Source: Brachybacterium fresconis (GTDB taxonomy: Bacteria; Actinomycetota; Actinomycetes; Actinomycetales; Dermabacteraceae). Taken from it: 64,000 nt of DNA. The stretch lies in NCBI RefSeq assembly GCF_017876515.1, contig NZ_JAGIOC010000001.1:1054001-1118000 (forward strand). The letters run 5' to 3'. How positions within the stretch are numbered: position 1 is the stretch's first letter; each line of letters opens with the position of its first letter. Made by a program: the position numbers and the translations under genes. Shown one piece after another: positions 36,782 to 45,420 of the stretch. The notes beneath the pieces were generated by a model. That model saw only the letters and a program-made list of their open reading frames with translations. It was not told the DNA's origin and did no database searches.

Positions 36782-37326
36782 GTCGCATCCTCGTCGTCGG
36801 CCTCCGTCAGCACCGTGAAGCGTTCGACGAGGTCCGTCGCGAGCTCCGCGTCCAGGGCGCTGATCCGGACCGCTCCGCGTGCGGAGGCGGTGGACACCGA
36901 GATCGTGGCCAGCCCGAAGGAGCGCTGGAGCGGCCCACGATCCAGGTCGACGGTCTGGATGCGCGACAGCGGCGCCGCCCGCCACTCCTCCCACAGCAGC
37001 CCGGTACGGCTGTAGAGCGCGTCGTCGGTCGCCTCCCAGCGGTGGATCCGCCACCGCACCCGGGGCACGACGAGGCTGGCCGCGATGCCGAGCAGCAACA
37101 GGACGAGCGCGGGGATCAGCAGCCACCAGCGGGCCGAGTCGATGAGGAACCCGAGCACGGCGAGCACCACCACCGGCAGGGCACACCACAGAGCGGTCTG
37201 CACGGTCCACCAGGGACGGCACCGCGGATCGATCCGGTGCCGCGGTGGGCGCAGGGCGAAGCCGGCGGACGGGGACTCGTCGGCGCCGAGCGCAGGGCCT
37301 GGGTCGGGGGCGGCGGGAGAAGACAT
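36778..37326 (-). CDS. PH-domain membrane protein (YdbS-like)
   Basis: 182-residue partner of the downstream YdbT-like protein. Two transmembrane helices (WTVQTALWCALPVVVLAVLG and WWLLIPALVLLLLGIAASLVV) precede a bPH2 domain (DDALYSRTGLLWEEWRAAPL and IQTVDLDRGPLQRSFGLATI). The ATG at 37326 gives MSSPAAPDP; an adjacent GTG one codon upstream is an alternative. The two genes form the usual ydbS-ydbT operon. Confidence 0.85.
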   Translation of the reverse strand: MSSPAAPDPGPALGADESPSAGFALRPPRHRIDPRCRPWWTVQTALWCALPVVVLAVLGFLIDSARWWLLIPALVLLLLGIAASLVVPRVRWRIHRWEATDDALYSRTGLLWEEWRAAPLSRIQTVDLDRGPLQRSFGLATISVSTASARGAVRISALDAELATDLVERFTVLTEADDEDAT

Positions 37327-37440
37327 CACGGTCTCTCGATCGTCGGAAGGTCGGTGGACCGGGCGATGACCCACCGTATCGTCGGCCCTGCGCCCGGACC
37401 AGAGAAATTCCTGCCGGGCGGCCTCTGAGGTCCCGCGCCC

Positions 37441-37968
37441 TCAGAGGTCGCGGCCGTGCCGCGAAGAGGCCTCGTTCCAGGCGACGACCCAGTCCGGCAC
37501 CTGCACGTCCTCCGGGACCGGGCCGACGAGTTCCAGCACGTCGTCGATGTCGACCGAACCCCCCGTGCGCCGCAGGAAGCGGGCCCGGATGATCGCGTCG
37601 GCGCAGACCGTGTCACCGACGCGGAAGACCTGCTCCATGTAGATCCAGCGGTCGTCGTGCCCGAGCACCCGGGACGAGAGGTCGAAGCGCTGTCCCAGCG
37701 TCAGCGACCGCCGATAGGTGATCGACTGCCCGGCGACCACCGGGAACCAGCCCTTCTCGGTCACCCGCTTCCAGAAGCCCGACCGGAGCATGAGGTCCAT
37801 CCGCCCCAGGTCCATCAGCGTCAGATAGCGGCCGTTGTTCATGTGCCGCTGCACGTCGAGATCGAGAGGGTTCACGCGGAAGCGGACGTGGGAGGTGTCC
37901 CACATGGTCAGCCGGCTGCGGAAGCGCACCCGGATCATGAAGACCAGCAGGCGGAAGTACAGGTTCAC
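37441..37968 (-). CDS. Acyl-CoA thioesterase-like protein (4HBT hot-dog fold)
   Basis: 175-residue hot-dog-fold protein of the YbgC/FcbC-like group. Motifs include RVNPLDLDVQRHMNNGRYLTLMD, where Asp and the HMNN segment form the usual active region, and ITYRRSLTLGQRFDL. The N-terminus VNLYFRLLVFMIRVRF is hydrophobic and may associate with the membrane. GTG 37968 has GGAGGAG 5-11 nt upstream. The substrate is unknown. Confidence 0.82.
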   Translation of the reverse strand: MNLYFRLLVFMIRVRFRSRLTMWDTSHVRFRVNPLDLDVQRHMNNGRYLTLMDLGRMDLMLRSGFWKRVTEKGWFPVVAGQSITYRRSLTLGQRFDLSSRVLGHDDRWIYMEQVFRVGDTVCADAIIRARFLRRTGGSVDIDDVLELVGPVPEDVQVPDWVVAWNEASSRHGRDL

Positions 37969-38137
37969 GTCGGCTCCTCCCCGAGCATAGGTGACTCCAT
38001 GGTAATCACTGTCGTGGCAGGAGGGGCGCTCGGACGACGCATCTGCACGGGACGCGGCCTTGTCGATCACGGGTAGCTCGCCAGGCCGTCGGCTCTGGAG
38101 TCGGACCGGGACGACGACTTCCTGGGAGCTGTCGCGA

Positions 38138-38143
38138 TACTGT
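38138..38143 (+). promoter_or_regulatory. -10 element, leaderless orn fusion gene
   Basis: TACTGT is followed by 6 nt (GGTCCG) and the GTG at 38150. No ribosome site is present, so a leaderless transcript is likely. Confidence 0.6.
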
Positions 38144-38149
38144 GGTCCG

Positions 38150-40051
38150 GTGACTTCCAGCTCTTCCCGCGCCCCCAACGACCGCATCATCTGGGTCGAC
38201 TGCGAGATGACCGGCCTCGACAAGCAGCGCGATGCGCTCGTCGAGATCGCGGTGCTCGTGACCGACGCCGATCTGAACGTCCTCGGAGACGGCGTCGATG
38301 TCGTCATCAAACCACCGGCCCAGTCGCTGGAGGGCATGGATCCTTTCGTGGTGAACATGCACACCGTCTCCGGCCTCCTCGAGGAGCTCGACGACGGCAT
38401 GACCCTCGAGCAGGCGCAGGAGCTGTGCCTGCAGTACGTGCGCGAGTTCTGCCCCGAGCCGGGCAAGGCTCCGCTGGCGGGCAACAGCGTCGGCACCGAC
38501 CGGGTGTTCCTGGACCGGGACGTCCCCGAGTTCGCGTCCTGGCTGTCCTACCGCACCATCGACGTCTCCAGCCTCAAGGAGCTCGCCAAGCGCTGGTTCC
38601 CCCGGGTGTACTACAACATCCCCGCCAAGCACGGCGGCCACCGGGCCCTCGCCGACATCCGCGAGTCCATCCAGGAGCTGAAGTACTACCGAGAGGTGCT
38701 GCTGATCGACGAGCCCGGCCCCACCACCGCCCAGGCGCAGACCGCTTCGCGCACCTTCGAGCTCTCCGCCGAGCCGACTCCCGGGGCCGACGTCCCCGCC
38801 CCGGGTCCGCACGTGCCCTGGCTGGACCGCGCCTCGCACCGCAGCTGGCTCGAGGGGGAGGGCGATGAGCTGCTGGTGTTCGGCTCCGAGTCCGTCCGCG
38901 AGGACGGCGGGTTCGCCTGGCTCGACGAGAACGGCGCCCCGGATCTCTCGCGCCCCTCCGAGCTGTGGATCACCTGCCGGATGACGCACAGCTTCGCCCT
39001 CGGTCATCTGCTCGGCCGCCCCGACTTCGGGCGCTTCGCCGATCACGGCATCGCCTCGCTGCGGGGCGTGTTCCACGACGACGAGAACGGCGGCTGGTTC
39101 GCCTCGGTCGCGGCGGGCAAGCCGGTCGACGACTCGAAGCAGGCCTATGCGCACGCCTTCGTCGTGCTCGCAGCCTCCTCCGCCGTCGCCGCCGGGCGTC
39201 CGGGCGCCGCCGAGCTGCTCGACGAGGCGCTGACGGTGCTGGATGAGAAGTTCTTCGACGAGGACGCCGCGATGAGCGTGGACACCTTCGACCGCGCCTT
39301 CGGCGTGTGCGAAGAGTACCGCGGGATCAACGCCAACATGCACACGGTCGAGGCCCTGCTGGCCGCGGCCGACGTGACCGGGCAGCGGCGCTGGCTGGAT
39401 CGCGCGGTGGGCATCATGACCCGGGCGATCGACGAGTTCGCGCGCGGCAATGACTGGGCGCTGCCGGAGCACTACGACACCTCCTGGACCCCGCTGCTGG
39501 ACTACAACCGCGACGAGCCCAACCATCCCTTCCGCCCCTACGGCGCCACCATCGGGCACTGGATCGAGTGGGCCCGCCTGGTGCTGCACGGTCGGGCCGC
39601 GCTGATCACCGCCGAGGGCGAGGCCCCCGAGTGGATGCTCGAGGCGGCCACCGCCCTGATGGAGAAGGCCGCGGCGAGCTTCGGGGCCGACGGCGAGCCC
39701 GGTTTCGTCTACACCGTGGACTGGGACGGCACTCCCGTGGCGCGCGAGCGCATGCACTGGGTCGCGGCCGAGGCCGTCGGCGCGGCCGCGGTGATGCACC
39801 AGGTGACCGGCGATCGGGTCTGGGCCGAGCGCTACGAGCAGTGGTGGGAGTACATCTCCACCTACCTGCTGGATCCCGAGACGGGCTCCTGGTTCCACGA
39901 GCTCGACGCGGACAACGAGCCGCAGGGCGTGACCTGGCCGGGCAAGCCGGACATCTACCACGCCTTCCAGGCGACGCTCATCCCGCGTCTGCCCGTGGCG
40001 CCGACGCTGGCCGCGGCGCTGCGCGACGGGCTGCTCGACCGGGATCTCTGA
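38150..40051 (+). CDS. orn: Fusion: oligoribonuclease (Orn) + AGE-family epimerase/isomerase
   Basis: One uninterrupted 633-codon frame encodes two enzymes. Residues about 10-190 are a complete DEDDh oligoribonuclease: WVDCE (D17, E19), GTDRVFLD (D117), and GGHRALAD (H164, D169). These match the catalytic set of E. coli Orn, which degrades 2-5-mer RNA and pGpG. After a Pro/Ala linker (about 190-222), residues 224-633 are an N-acylglucosamine 2-epimerase/mannose-isomerase type (alpha/alpha)6 barrel. It shows RMTHSFALGHLLG, RGINANMHTVEALLAA, LPEHYDTSW and GHWIEWARL. The barrel is full length. Normally these are separate genes. The leaderless GTG start fits Orn. Whether one polypeptide persists in the cell is unknown. 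Confidence 0.85.
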   Translation: MTSSSSRAPNDRIIWVDCEMTGLDKQRDALVEIAVLVTDADLNVLGDGVDVVIKPPAQSLEGMDPFVVNMHTVSGLLEELDDGMTLEQAQELCLQYVREFCPEPGKAPLAGNSVGTDRVFLDRDVPEFASWLSYRTIDVSSLKELAKRWFPRVYYNIPAKHGGHRALADIRESIQELKYYREVLLIDEPGPTTAQAQTASRTFELSAEPTPGADVPAPGPHVPWLDRASHRSWLEGEGDELLVFGSESVREDGGFAWLDENGAPDLSRPSELWITCRMTHSFALGHLLGRPDFGRFADHGIASLRGVFHDDENGGWFASVAAGKPVDDSKQAYAHAFVVLAASSAVAAGRPGAAELLDEALTVLDEKFFDEDAAMSVDTFDRAFGVCEEYRGINANMHTVEALLAAADVTGQRRWLDRAVGIMTRAIDEFARGNDWALPEHYDTSWTPLLDYNRDEPNHPFRPYGATIGHWIEWARLVLHGRAALITAEGEAPEWMLEAATALMEKAAASFGADGEPGFVYTVDWDGTPVARERMHWVAAEAVGAAAVMHQVTGDRVWAERYEQWWEYISTYLLDPETGSWFHELDADNEPQGVTWPGKPDIYHAFQATLIPRLPVAPTLAAALRDGLLDRDL

Positions 40052-40088
40052 GCCGGCCGACCTGCCGCGGGGTGCTGAGGAGCGTAAG

Positions 40089-40436
40089 TCAGCTCTCGAG
40101 GCGGTCGACCGCGGTCTCGAGCCGCTCGACCTTGCCCTCGATCTCCCCGTCGTGCCCGGGACGGATGTCCGCCTTGAGCACGAGGGAGACGCGGGAGCCG
40201 TAGCGCGCCGCCTCGGCGGTGGCGCGCTTGACGACGTCCATGACCTCGTCCCACTCCCCCTCGACCTCGGTGAACATCGCCGAGGTGCGGGTGGGCAGGC
40301 CGGAGTCGCGCACGATGCGCACGGCGGCGGCGACCGCGTCGTGGACGCTCGCGGCATCGGCCCCGTCACCGAGGGTGCGCACGAGCGCGGGGTCCGAGGG
40401 CCGACCGGTGGGCTGGATGGAGAATGCAACGATCAT
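40089..40436 (-). CDS. MTH1187/YkoF-type thiamine-binding family protein
   Basis: 115-residue ferredoxin-like protein of the UPF0045/MTH1187 family. It begins MIVAFSIQPTG and contains VAAAVRIVRDSGLPTRTSAMFTEVEGEWDEVM, the family core that forms the small-molecule pocket. Relatives bind thiamine or hydroxymethylpyrimidine. It ends 38 nt from the stop of the convergent orn fusion gene. A GACACT lies 6 nt before the ATG, fitting a leaderless start. Confidence 0.85.
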   Translation of the reverse strand: MIVAFSIQPTGRPSDPALVRTLGDGADAASVHDAVAAAVRIVRDSGLPTRTSAMFTEVEGEWDEVMDVVKRATAEAARYGSRVSLVLKADIRPGHDGEIEGKVERLETAVDRLES

Positions 40437-40442
40437 GGAACC

Positions 40443-40448
40443 AGTGTC
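40443..40448 (-). promoter_or_regulatory. -10-like element, leaderless MTH1187 gene
   Basis: GACACT on the minus strand lies 6 nt before the ATG at 40436, the same spacing as other leaderless starts in this window. Confidence 0.4.
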
Positions 40449-40560
40449 CACCTTCGGAGCAGATGCAACACGTCTCACACTCTCCCCGGGCGCTCCCGAG
40501 ACGAGAACTCCCTGCGGAGCCGGTATGCTTGTCTCTCGTTGCGGGTCGCGATCCGCACAT

Positions 40561-40634
40561 GGTGGTCGTAGCTCAGTTGGTAGAGCTCCTGGTTGTGGTC
40601 CAGGCGGTCGCGGGTTCAAATCCCGTCGATCACC
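40561..40634 (+). tRNA. tRNA-His, anticodon GTG
   Basis: GTGGTCG (40562-40568) pairs with CGATCAC (40627-40633). The encoded G at 40561 and C at 40634 form the G-1:C73 pair specific to histidine tRNAs. The anticodon loop TTGTGGT gives GTG. A TATGCT at 40524-40529 is the likely -10. Confidence 0.95.
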
Positions 40635-40659
40635 CTCTGTGATGTCTCAGGACATCGTG

Positions 40660-40701
40660 AACGGGTGAACCTCAGATCGAAGGGGTTCACCCGTTTTTTT
40701 T
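40660..40701 (+). terminator. Rho-independent terminator of tRNA-His
   Basis: A 12-bp stem (AACGGGTGAACC / GGTTCACCCGTT) with a 12-nt loop is followed by an eight-T run ending at 40701. It is the only textbook terminator with a U tract noted in this window. Confidence 0.92.
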
Positions 40702-40753
40702 CATGGGTGGATCCGGGGTCGAAGGCGTGTCCGGCGATGACCGCGCCGGACTC

Positions 40754-40840
40754 GATGCCTTCCGGGACCGCGCGCTCGTCTCGATGCCTTCCGGGACCGC
40801 GCGCTCGTCTCGATGCCTTCCGGGACCGCGCGCTCGTCTC
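40754..40840. repeat. Three perfect 29-bp tandem repeats
   Basis: Units at 40754-40782, 40783-40811 and 40812-40840 are identical, beginning GATGCCTTCC and ending GCTCGTCTC. There are no spacers. The array lies between the tRNA-His terminator and the stop codon of the convergent SGNH gene, 13 nt away. Confidence 0.9.
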
Positions 40841-40853
40841 CCACTCCTCCTGG

Positions 40854-41765
40854 TCACGGCTCATGCCAGATGATGGGCTCCGGCCACTTCGCCGTCAGCG
40901 AGTCGCCCGACGAGACACCGCGGACCCGGCGGCGGACCCAGGGCAGCACGTGGATGCGCGCCCAGTGGGCGTCCGCCCGGGCCCGGGCGAGGCGAGCCGG
41001 TGCGGCCGTGAGCTCCCCGGACGCGGAGCCGTCGTCCTCCTCGTCGTCGGGGTCCAGGCCGAGCGCCACGAGTGCGGCATCGGTGACACGGCGGTGGCCC
41101 TCCGGGGTCAGGTGCAGCCGGTCATCGGCCCACATCCGCGGTGAGGCGATCGACTCCATCCCCCACAGGTCCAGCACGTATGCCCCGTGCTTGCGGGCGA
41201 TCGACCAGAGGCTCGAGTTGTACGCGCCGGTGCGTCCGCGGGTGAGCGACATCGGTCCGCTCCCTTTGAAGCCGGCGGCAAGAAGCACGTCAGTCCCCGC
41301 GGCGCGGAGGGTGCCCACCGCGTCGTCGATCCTCTCGGTGAGATGCTCGAGATCCGCGTGGGGACGCAGCAGATCGTTGCCGCCGCCCACGAGGGACACC
41401 AGGTCGGGAGCGGTTGAGAGCGCGAGGGGCAGCTGCTGATCGAGGATCTGGCCCAGGAGCCGGCCTCGGATCGCCAGGTTCGCGTACTCCAGCGCTCTCT
41501 GCCCTGCCGCGATCCGTCGTCGTGAGAGAGCATCCGCAAGCCGATCGGCCCAACCGCGCTGAGTGGCCGCGGACGCGGTGCCCGCCGGCGCCGACGAGCC
41601 GTCGGGATACGGGTACGGATCCCAGAGGCCCTCGGTGAAGGAATCACCGAGAGCGATGTACCGCGTCCAGCACGGCGCATCTCTCCCGGAGCCGGTGTGC
41701 GACGTCGCGGCGGGAGCCGGAACGCGCGGGGCGGGGGCAGCGGGCAGGTCGGGGTCGTACGACAT
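40854..41765 (-). CDS. SGNH/GDSL-family hydrolase
   Basis: 303-residue SGNH esterase with intact blocks: YIALGDSFTEG (Ser), NLAIRGRLLGQILD (Gly), LVSLVGGGNDLLRP (GxND Asn) and DDRLHLTPEGHRRV (Asp and His). There is no signal peptide. About 30 Pro/Ala residues precede the domain, and the C-terminal 70 residues form a basic/Trp-rich tail, VLPWVRRRVRG and AKWPEPIIWHEP. It resembles GDSL lipases conserved in Actinobacteria. The ATG follows GGAGGG. Confidence 0.85.
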   Translation of the reverse strand: MSYDPDLPAAPAPRVPAPAATSHTGSGRDAPCWTRYIALGDSFTEGLWDPYPYPDGSSAPAGTASAATQRGWADRLADALSRRRIAAGQRALEYANLAIRGRLLGQILDQQLPLALSTAPDLVSLVGGGNDLLRPHADLEHLTERIDDAVGTLRAAGTDVLLAAGFKGSGPMSLTRGRTGAYNSSLWSIARKHGAYVLDLWGMESIASPRMWADDRLHLTPEGHRRVTDAALVALGLDPDDEEDDGSASGELTAAPARLARARADAHWARIHVLPWVRRRVRGVSSGDSLTAKWPEPIIWHEP

Positions 41766-41985
41766 GGTCCCTCCGGTGACGCCGAGAAGCGAGGACCGGA
41801 CAAGAGTGGCACGTTCCGGCCGTGACATCACGGTGTTCGCCGACCTACCGGTCCGAGCGCGCGGCCCTGCAGGAGGCCGGAACACGCCGACGAGCTCCGC
41901 CGGCCCGACCCGTCCTCCGGATGTCCGCGGACCCGACGAACTGCCGCTCACCCGACCCGCTCTTGCGGCCTCCCGCGCCGTCGCG

Positions 41986-41991
41986 CAGGCT
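41986..41991 (+). promoter_or_regulatory. -10-like element, leaderless NTF2-like gene
   Basis: CAGGCT lies 6 nt before the ATG at 41998 with no ribosome site between. Confidence 0.4.
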
Positions 41992-41997
41992 GGTGCC

Positions 41998-42381
41998 ATG
42001 ATCATCGATGAGCTGCTCGCCCTCGAGCACCGCGGCTGGGACTCGCTCTGCGACGGCACCGGAGACGACGTCTACGGTCGCCTCCTCACCGCCGACGGCG
42101 TCATGGTCCTCGCCCACGGGATGGTGTTCGACCGCCCGACAGTCATCGCATCCCTGGCCGAGGCCCCGCCCTGGCAGCGGTACGAGATCCGCGATGCGCG
42201 CCTGATCGAGATCGACGCGGCCACGGCGATCCTCGTCTACACCGGGATCGCCTCCCGGGACGAGGACGAGCAGCCCTTCCGGGCCCTCATGTCCAGCACG
42301 TACACGCGCCGCGACGGTCAGTGGCGGCTCGCGCTCTATCAGCAGACGCCGATCCCCGCCGACCCCGGGGAGGGGGCATGA
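41998..42381 (+). CDS. NTF2-like (DUF4440/SnoaL type) protein
   Basis: 127-residue cone-shaped fold protein: MIIDELLALEHRGWDSLCDG, YGRLLTADGVMVL, ILVYTGIASR and SSTYTRRDGQWRLALYQQTP are typical of SnoaL/DUF4440 proteins. Function unknown; the family includes small enzymes and ligand-binding proteins. It overlaps the next gene by 4 nt (ATGA). Confidence 0.82.
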   Translation: MIIDELLALEHRGWDSLCDGTGDDVYGRLLTADGVMVLAHGMVFDRPTVIASLAEAPPWQRYEIRDARLIEIDAATAILVYTGIASRDEDEQPFRALMSSTYTRRDGQWRLALYQQTPIPADPGEGA

Positions 42382-42725
42382 GCGACGAGGCCACCGTGCG
42401 GCGCCTGGCGACGGCTCTCCCCCGCGTCACCGAGAAGCCCTCCTACGGCACTCCCGCGTTTTACGCGGCCGGGAAGATCTTCGCCCGGATGCACGAGCAG
42501 CCCGGCGTGCTGATCTGCTGGCGGGCGGACCTCACCGAGCGCGAGGCGCTGCTGGCCGCGGATCCGCAGCGCTTCTTCACCACGGACCACTACCGTGGGC
42601 ACGCCAGCGTGCTGGTGCGCCTGGAGCAGATCGACGAGACCGAGCTGGCCGAGCTGCTGGCCGAGGCCTGGGAGGCGCGCACCGGACGGCGCGCGCCGGA
42701 GCCGGGGGCCGACCCGGGCGTGTGA
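42378..42725 (+). CDS. MmcQ/YjbR family protein
   Basis: 115-residue YjbR-fold protein with TEKPSYGTPAFYAAGKIFARM and FFTTDHYRGHASVLVRL. It differs clearly from the island copy at 32872. It is translated from an ATG overlapping the previous stop, so it is in a two-gene operon with the NTF2-like protein. Cellular role unknown. Confidence 0.85.
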   Translation: MSDEATVRRLATALPRVTEKPSYGTPAFYAAGKIFARMHEQPGVLICWRADLTEREALLAADPQRFFTTDHYRGHASVLVRLEQIDETELAELLAEAWEARTGRRAPEPGADPGV

Positions 42726-42888
42726 TCCCCGGCGGGCACGAGCGCGTCATCCCCGCTGCGACGGGGACCAGGCGCCCGCGCCGCACCGCTCCCCGGGGAT
42801 CCGGCGAGGTCTCCGCCTGCACCACCCATGGTCAAACGCCCCGCACGGGGATACCGTGAGGAGGCCCAGGTGAGTTCGGGAGGACGCC

Positions 42889-45408
42889 ATGGCACAGTTG
42901 CCGGATCGTGCAGACATCGTCGTCATCGGAGCCGGGGTGGTCGGCAATGCCGCCGTCAGCCACCTGGCCGATCTGGGATGGCGCAGCATCGTCCAGATCG
43001 ACAAGGGACCTCTGCCGGATCCGGGCGGCTCGACGGGCCACGCCTCGAACTTCGTCTTCCCCGTCGACCACTCCAAGGAGATCACCGACCTCACGGTGGA
43101 CTCCCTGCGCCAGTACGACGAGCTCGGTGTGCTCTCGCTGTGCGGCGGCATCGAGGTCGCCCGCAGCCCGGAGCGGATGCAGGAGCTGACGCGACGGATG
43201 ACGTCGGCCCGGGCCTGGGGCGTCGAGGCGCACCTCATCTCCCCCGCCGAGATCCAGCAGCTCGTGCCGTACTGCGATGCGCGCCTGCTGCTCGGCGGCT
43301 TCCACACCCCGACCGGCGCGATCGTCGACCCGATCCGGGCCGGAGAGCTCATGCGCGAGCGCGCCGAGTCCGTCGGCGCGCTGACCACCTGCGCCGAGAC
43401 CGAGGTGCTCGACCTGGAGGTCGAGCACGGACGCATCCGCCGCGTGGTCACCGATGCCGGTCGGATCGAGGCGGAGACCGTGATCATCGCCTGCGGCGTG
43501 TGGAGCCCGCGCATCGCCGCCCTGGCCGGGGCGGCGATCCCCCTGACCCCGGCGGTCCACCAGATGATCGACGTCGGCCCGATCCCGCAGCTGGAGCAGA
43601 CCGATCAGTGGATCAGCTTCCCGCTGCTGCGCGACATGGACTCCCTGATGTACGAGCGCCAGCGCGGGCCCGACCTCGAGATCGGCTCCTATGCGCACCG
43701 GCCCCTGCTGCACCACCCCGACGAGATCCCGCCGGTGGGCGACCACCCCGGGCAGGCCACGCCGACCAGCTTCCCCTTCACCGAGGACGACTTCACGCTG
43801 CAGATGCAGCAGGCCCAGCAGATGTTCCCGGAGCTGCTCACCGATCCCGAGCCGCCCCGGACGGCGGCGCTGAACGGCCTGCTCTCGCTGACCCCCGACG
43901 GCGGGGCGCTGATCGGCGAGACGCCGGAGGTGGCCGGGCTGTGGTCGGCCGCCGCGGTCTGGATCAAGGAGGCCGCCGGCGTCGGACGGATGCTCGCCGA
44001 GCTGATCACCGACGGGACCAGCGAGATCGACCCGCACGGCTCCGACATCGCCCGCTTCGCCCCGGCCCAGCGCACCTCCTCCCATGTGCTCTCCCGCGCC
44101 GCGGAGGGCTTCCCGAAGATCTACGGGATCACCCACCCGCGCGAGCAGTGGCTCTCGGACCGCCCCCTGCGCACCAGCCCCTTCCATCCGCGCACCGAGG
44201 TGCTGGGTGCGCGGTACTTCGAGGCCGCCGGGTGGGAGCGCCCGCAGTGGTACGAAGCCAATGCCGACCTGCTCCAGGAGTACGGCGACCAGGTCGATCG
44301 GCGCACGGCCGAATGGGACCGGCGCTGGTGGTCGCCGATCATCGAGGCCGAGCACCGGGCGATGCGGGACCGGGTCGCGATGGTCGACCTCGGCGCCTTC
44401 GCGATCTTCGACATCCACGGTCCCGGAGCGGTGGATTATCTCGAGCAGCTGGCCGTGGCCCGCATCGACGTGCGCGTCGGCCGGGTGGTCTACACGCCGC
44501 TGCTGACCCCGGCGGGGACCTTCCGCTCGGACCTGACGATCGTGCGCCGCGGCGAGGAGGACTTCCGGGTCATCACCGGCGGCGCCGAGGGAGCGCGGGA
44601 CCTGACCTGGTTCCGCGGCCACCTGCCCGCGGACGGCTCGGTGCAGCTGACCGACGCCACCTCGGCCGTGACCACCCTGGGGCTGTGGGGGCCGCGGGCC
44701 CGCGACCTGCTGGAGCGCGTCACCGAGCACGACCTGGCCTCCGAGGCCTTCGGCTTCGGCACCGCGCAGGACGTGCAGATCGGCTCGGTGCCCGCCTCCC
44801 TGCTGCGGATCTCCTACGTCGGCGAGCTCGGCTGGGAGATCCACCTGCCCGTCGAGCACGGCCTGCGGGTGTGGGACCTGCTCTGGGGCAGCGGCCAGGA
44901 CCTGGGGCTGGTCGCCGCCGGCATCGGCGTCTACGGCACCACGGGCCGGCTCGAGAAGGGCTACCGCCTGATGGGCGCCGAGCTGAACGCCGAGTACGAC
45001 CCCGTGGAGGCCGATCTCGCCCTGCCGAAGGTCAAGACGCACGACTTCGTCGGCAAGCAGGCCTACCTCGCCGCCCGGGCCGCGGACCCGGCAGCCCTCC
45101 TGTGCACGGTGGCTCTCGACCCCGTCGCCGACGACACCGAGCCCCGCTGCCCGACCGGCGGCGAACCGGTCCTGACCCCCGACGGCGAGCCGATCCTCGA
45201 CGCGAAGGGTCGGCGCTCCTACGTCACCTCGGCCGGACCGGCCCCGTCGCTGGGGTGCTACCTGCTGATGGTGTACCTGCCCGCGCAGCACGCCGTCGAG
45301 GGCACGGCGCTGCAGGTCGAGTACCTCGGGCGACGTCTCCCCCTCACCGTGCTGACCGTCGGGCGCACGCCCGCCTTCGACCCGCAGGACCTGCGGATGA
45401 AGGGATGA
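42889..45408 (+). CDS. Dimethylglycine oxidase-like FAD/folate demethylating enzyme
   Basis: 839-residue two-domain flavoprotein with the architecture of Arthrobacter dimethylglycine oxidase. The N-terminal DAO half has the dinucleotide motif VIGAGVVGNAA, GGSTGHASNFVF with the His expected for covalent flavin attachment, and IGSYAHRP. The C-terminal half is a GcvT-type tetrahydrofolate-binding region (SPFHPRTEVLGARYFEAAG, ISYVGELGWEIHLP, EKGYRLMG). The predicted reaction oxidises an N-methyl amine and passes the one-carbon unit to folate. Substrate could be dimethylglycine, sarcosine or another methylated amine. The start has GGGAGG upstream. It converges with the IclR regulator. Confidence 0.85.
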   Translation: MAQLPDRADIVVIGAGVVGNAAVSHLADLGWRSIVQIDKGPLPDPGGSTGHASNFVFPVDHSKEITDLTVDSLRQYDELGVLSLCGGIEVARSPERMQELTRRMTSARAWGVEAHLISPAEIQQLVPYCDARLLLGGFHTPTGAIVDPIRAGELMRERAESVGALTTCAETEVLDLEVEHGRIRRVVTDAGRIEAETVIIACGVWSPRIAALAGAAIPLTPAVHQMIDVGPIPQLEQTDQWISFPLLRDMDSLMYERQRGPDLEIGSYAHRPLLHHPDEIPPVGDHPGQATPTSFPFTEDDFTLQMQQAQQMFPELLTDPEPPRTAALNGLLSLTPDGGALIGETPEVAGLWSAAAVWIKEAAGVGRMLAELITDGTSEIDPHGSDIARFAPAQRTSSHVLSRAAEGFPKIYGITHPREQWLSDRPLRTSPFHPRTEVLGARYFEAAGWERPQWYEANADLLQEYGDQVDRRTAEWDRRWWSPIIEAEHRAMRDRVAMVDLGAFAIFDIHGPGAVDYLEQLAVARIDVRVGRVVYTPLLTPAGTFRSDLTIVRRGEEDFRVITGGAEGARDLTWFRGHLPADGSVQLTDATSAVTTLGLWGPRARDLLERVTEHDLASEAFGFGTAQDVQIGSVPASLLRISYVGELGWEIHLPVEHGLRVWDLLWGSGQDLGLVAAGIGVYGTTGRLEKGYRLMGAELNAEYDPVEADLALPKVKTHDFVGKQAYLAARAADPAALLCTVALDPVADDTEPRCPTGGEPVLTPDGEPILDAKGRRSYVTSAGPAPSLGCYLLMVYLPAQHAVEGTALQVEYLGRRLPLTVLTVGRTPAFDPQDLRMKG

Positions 45409-45420
45409 GGGGCCGCGTGC

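Noticed and set aside
40754..40840. CRISPR array
   Set aside because: The three 29-bp units are directly abutting with no spacers and no cas genes are near.
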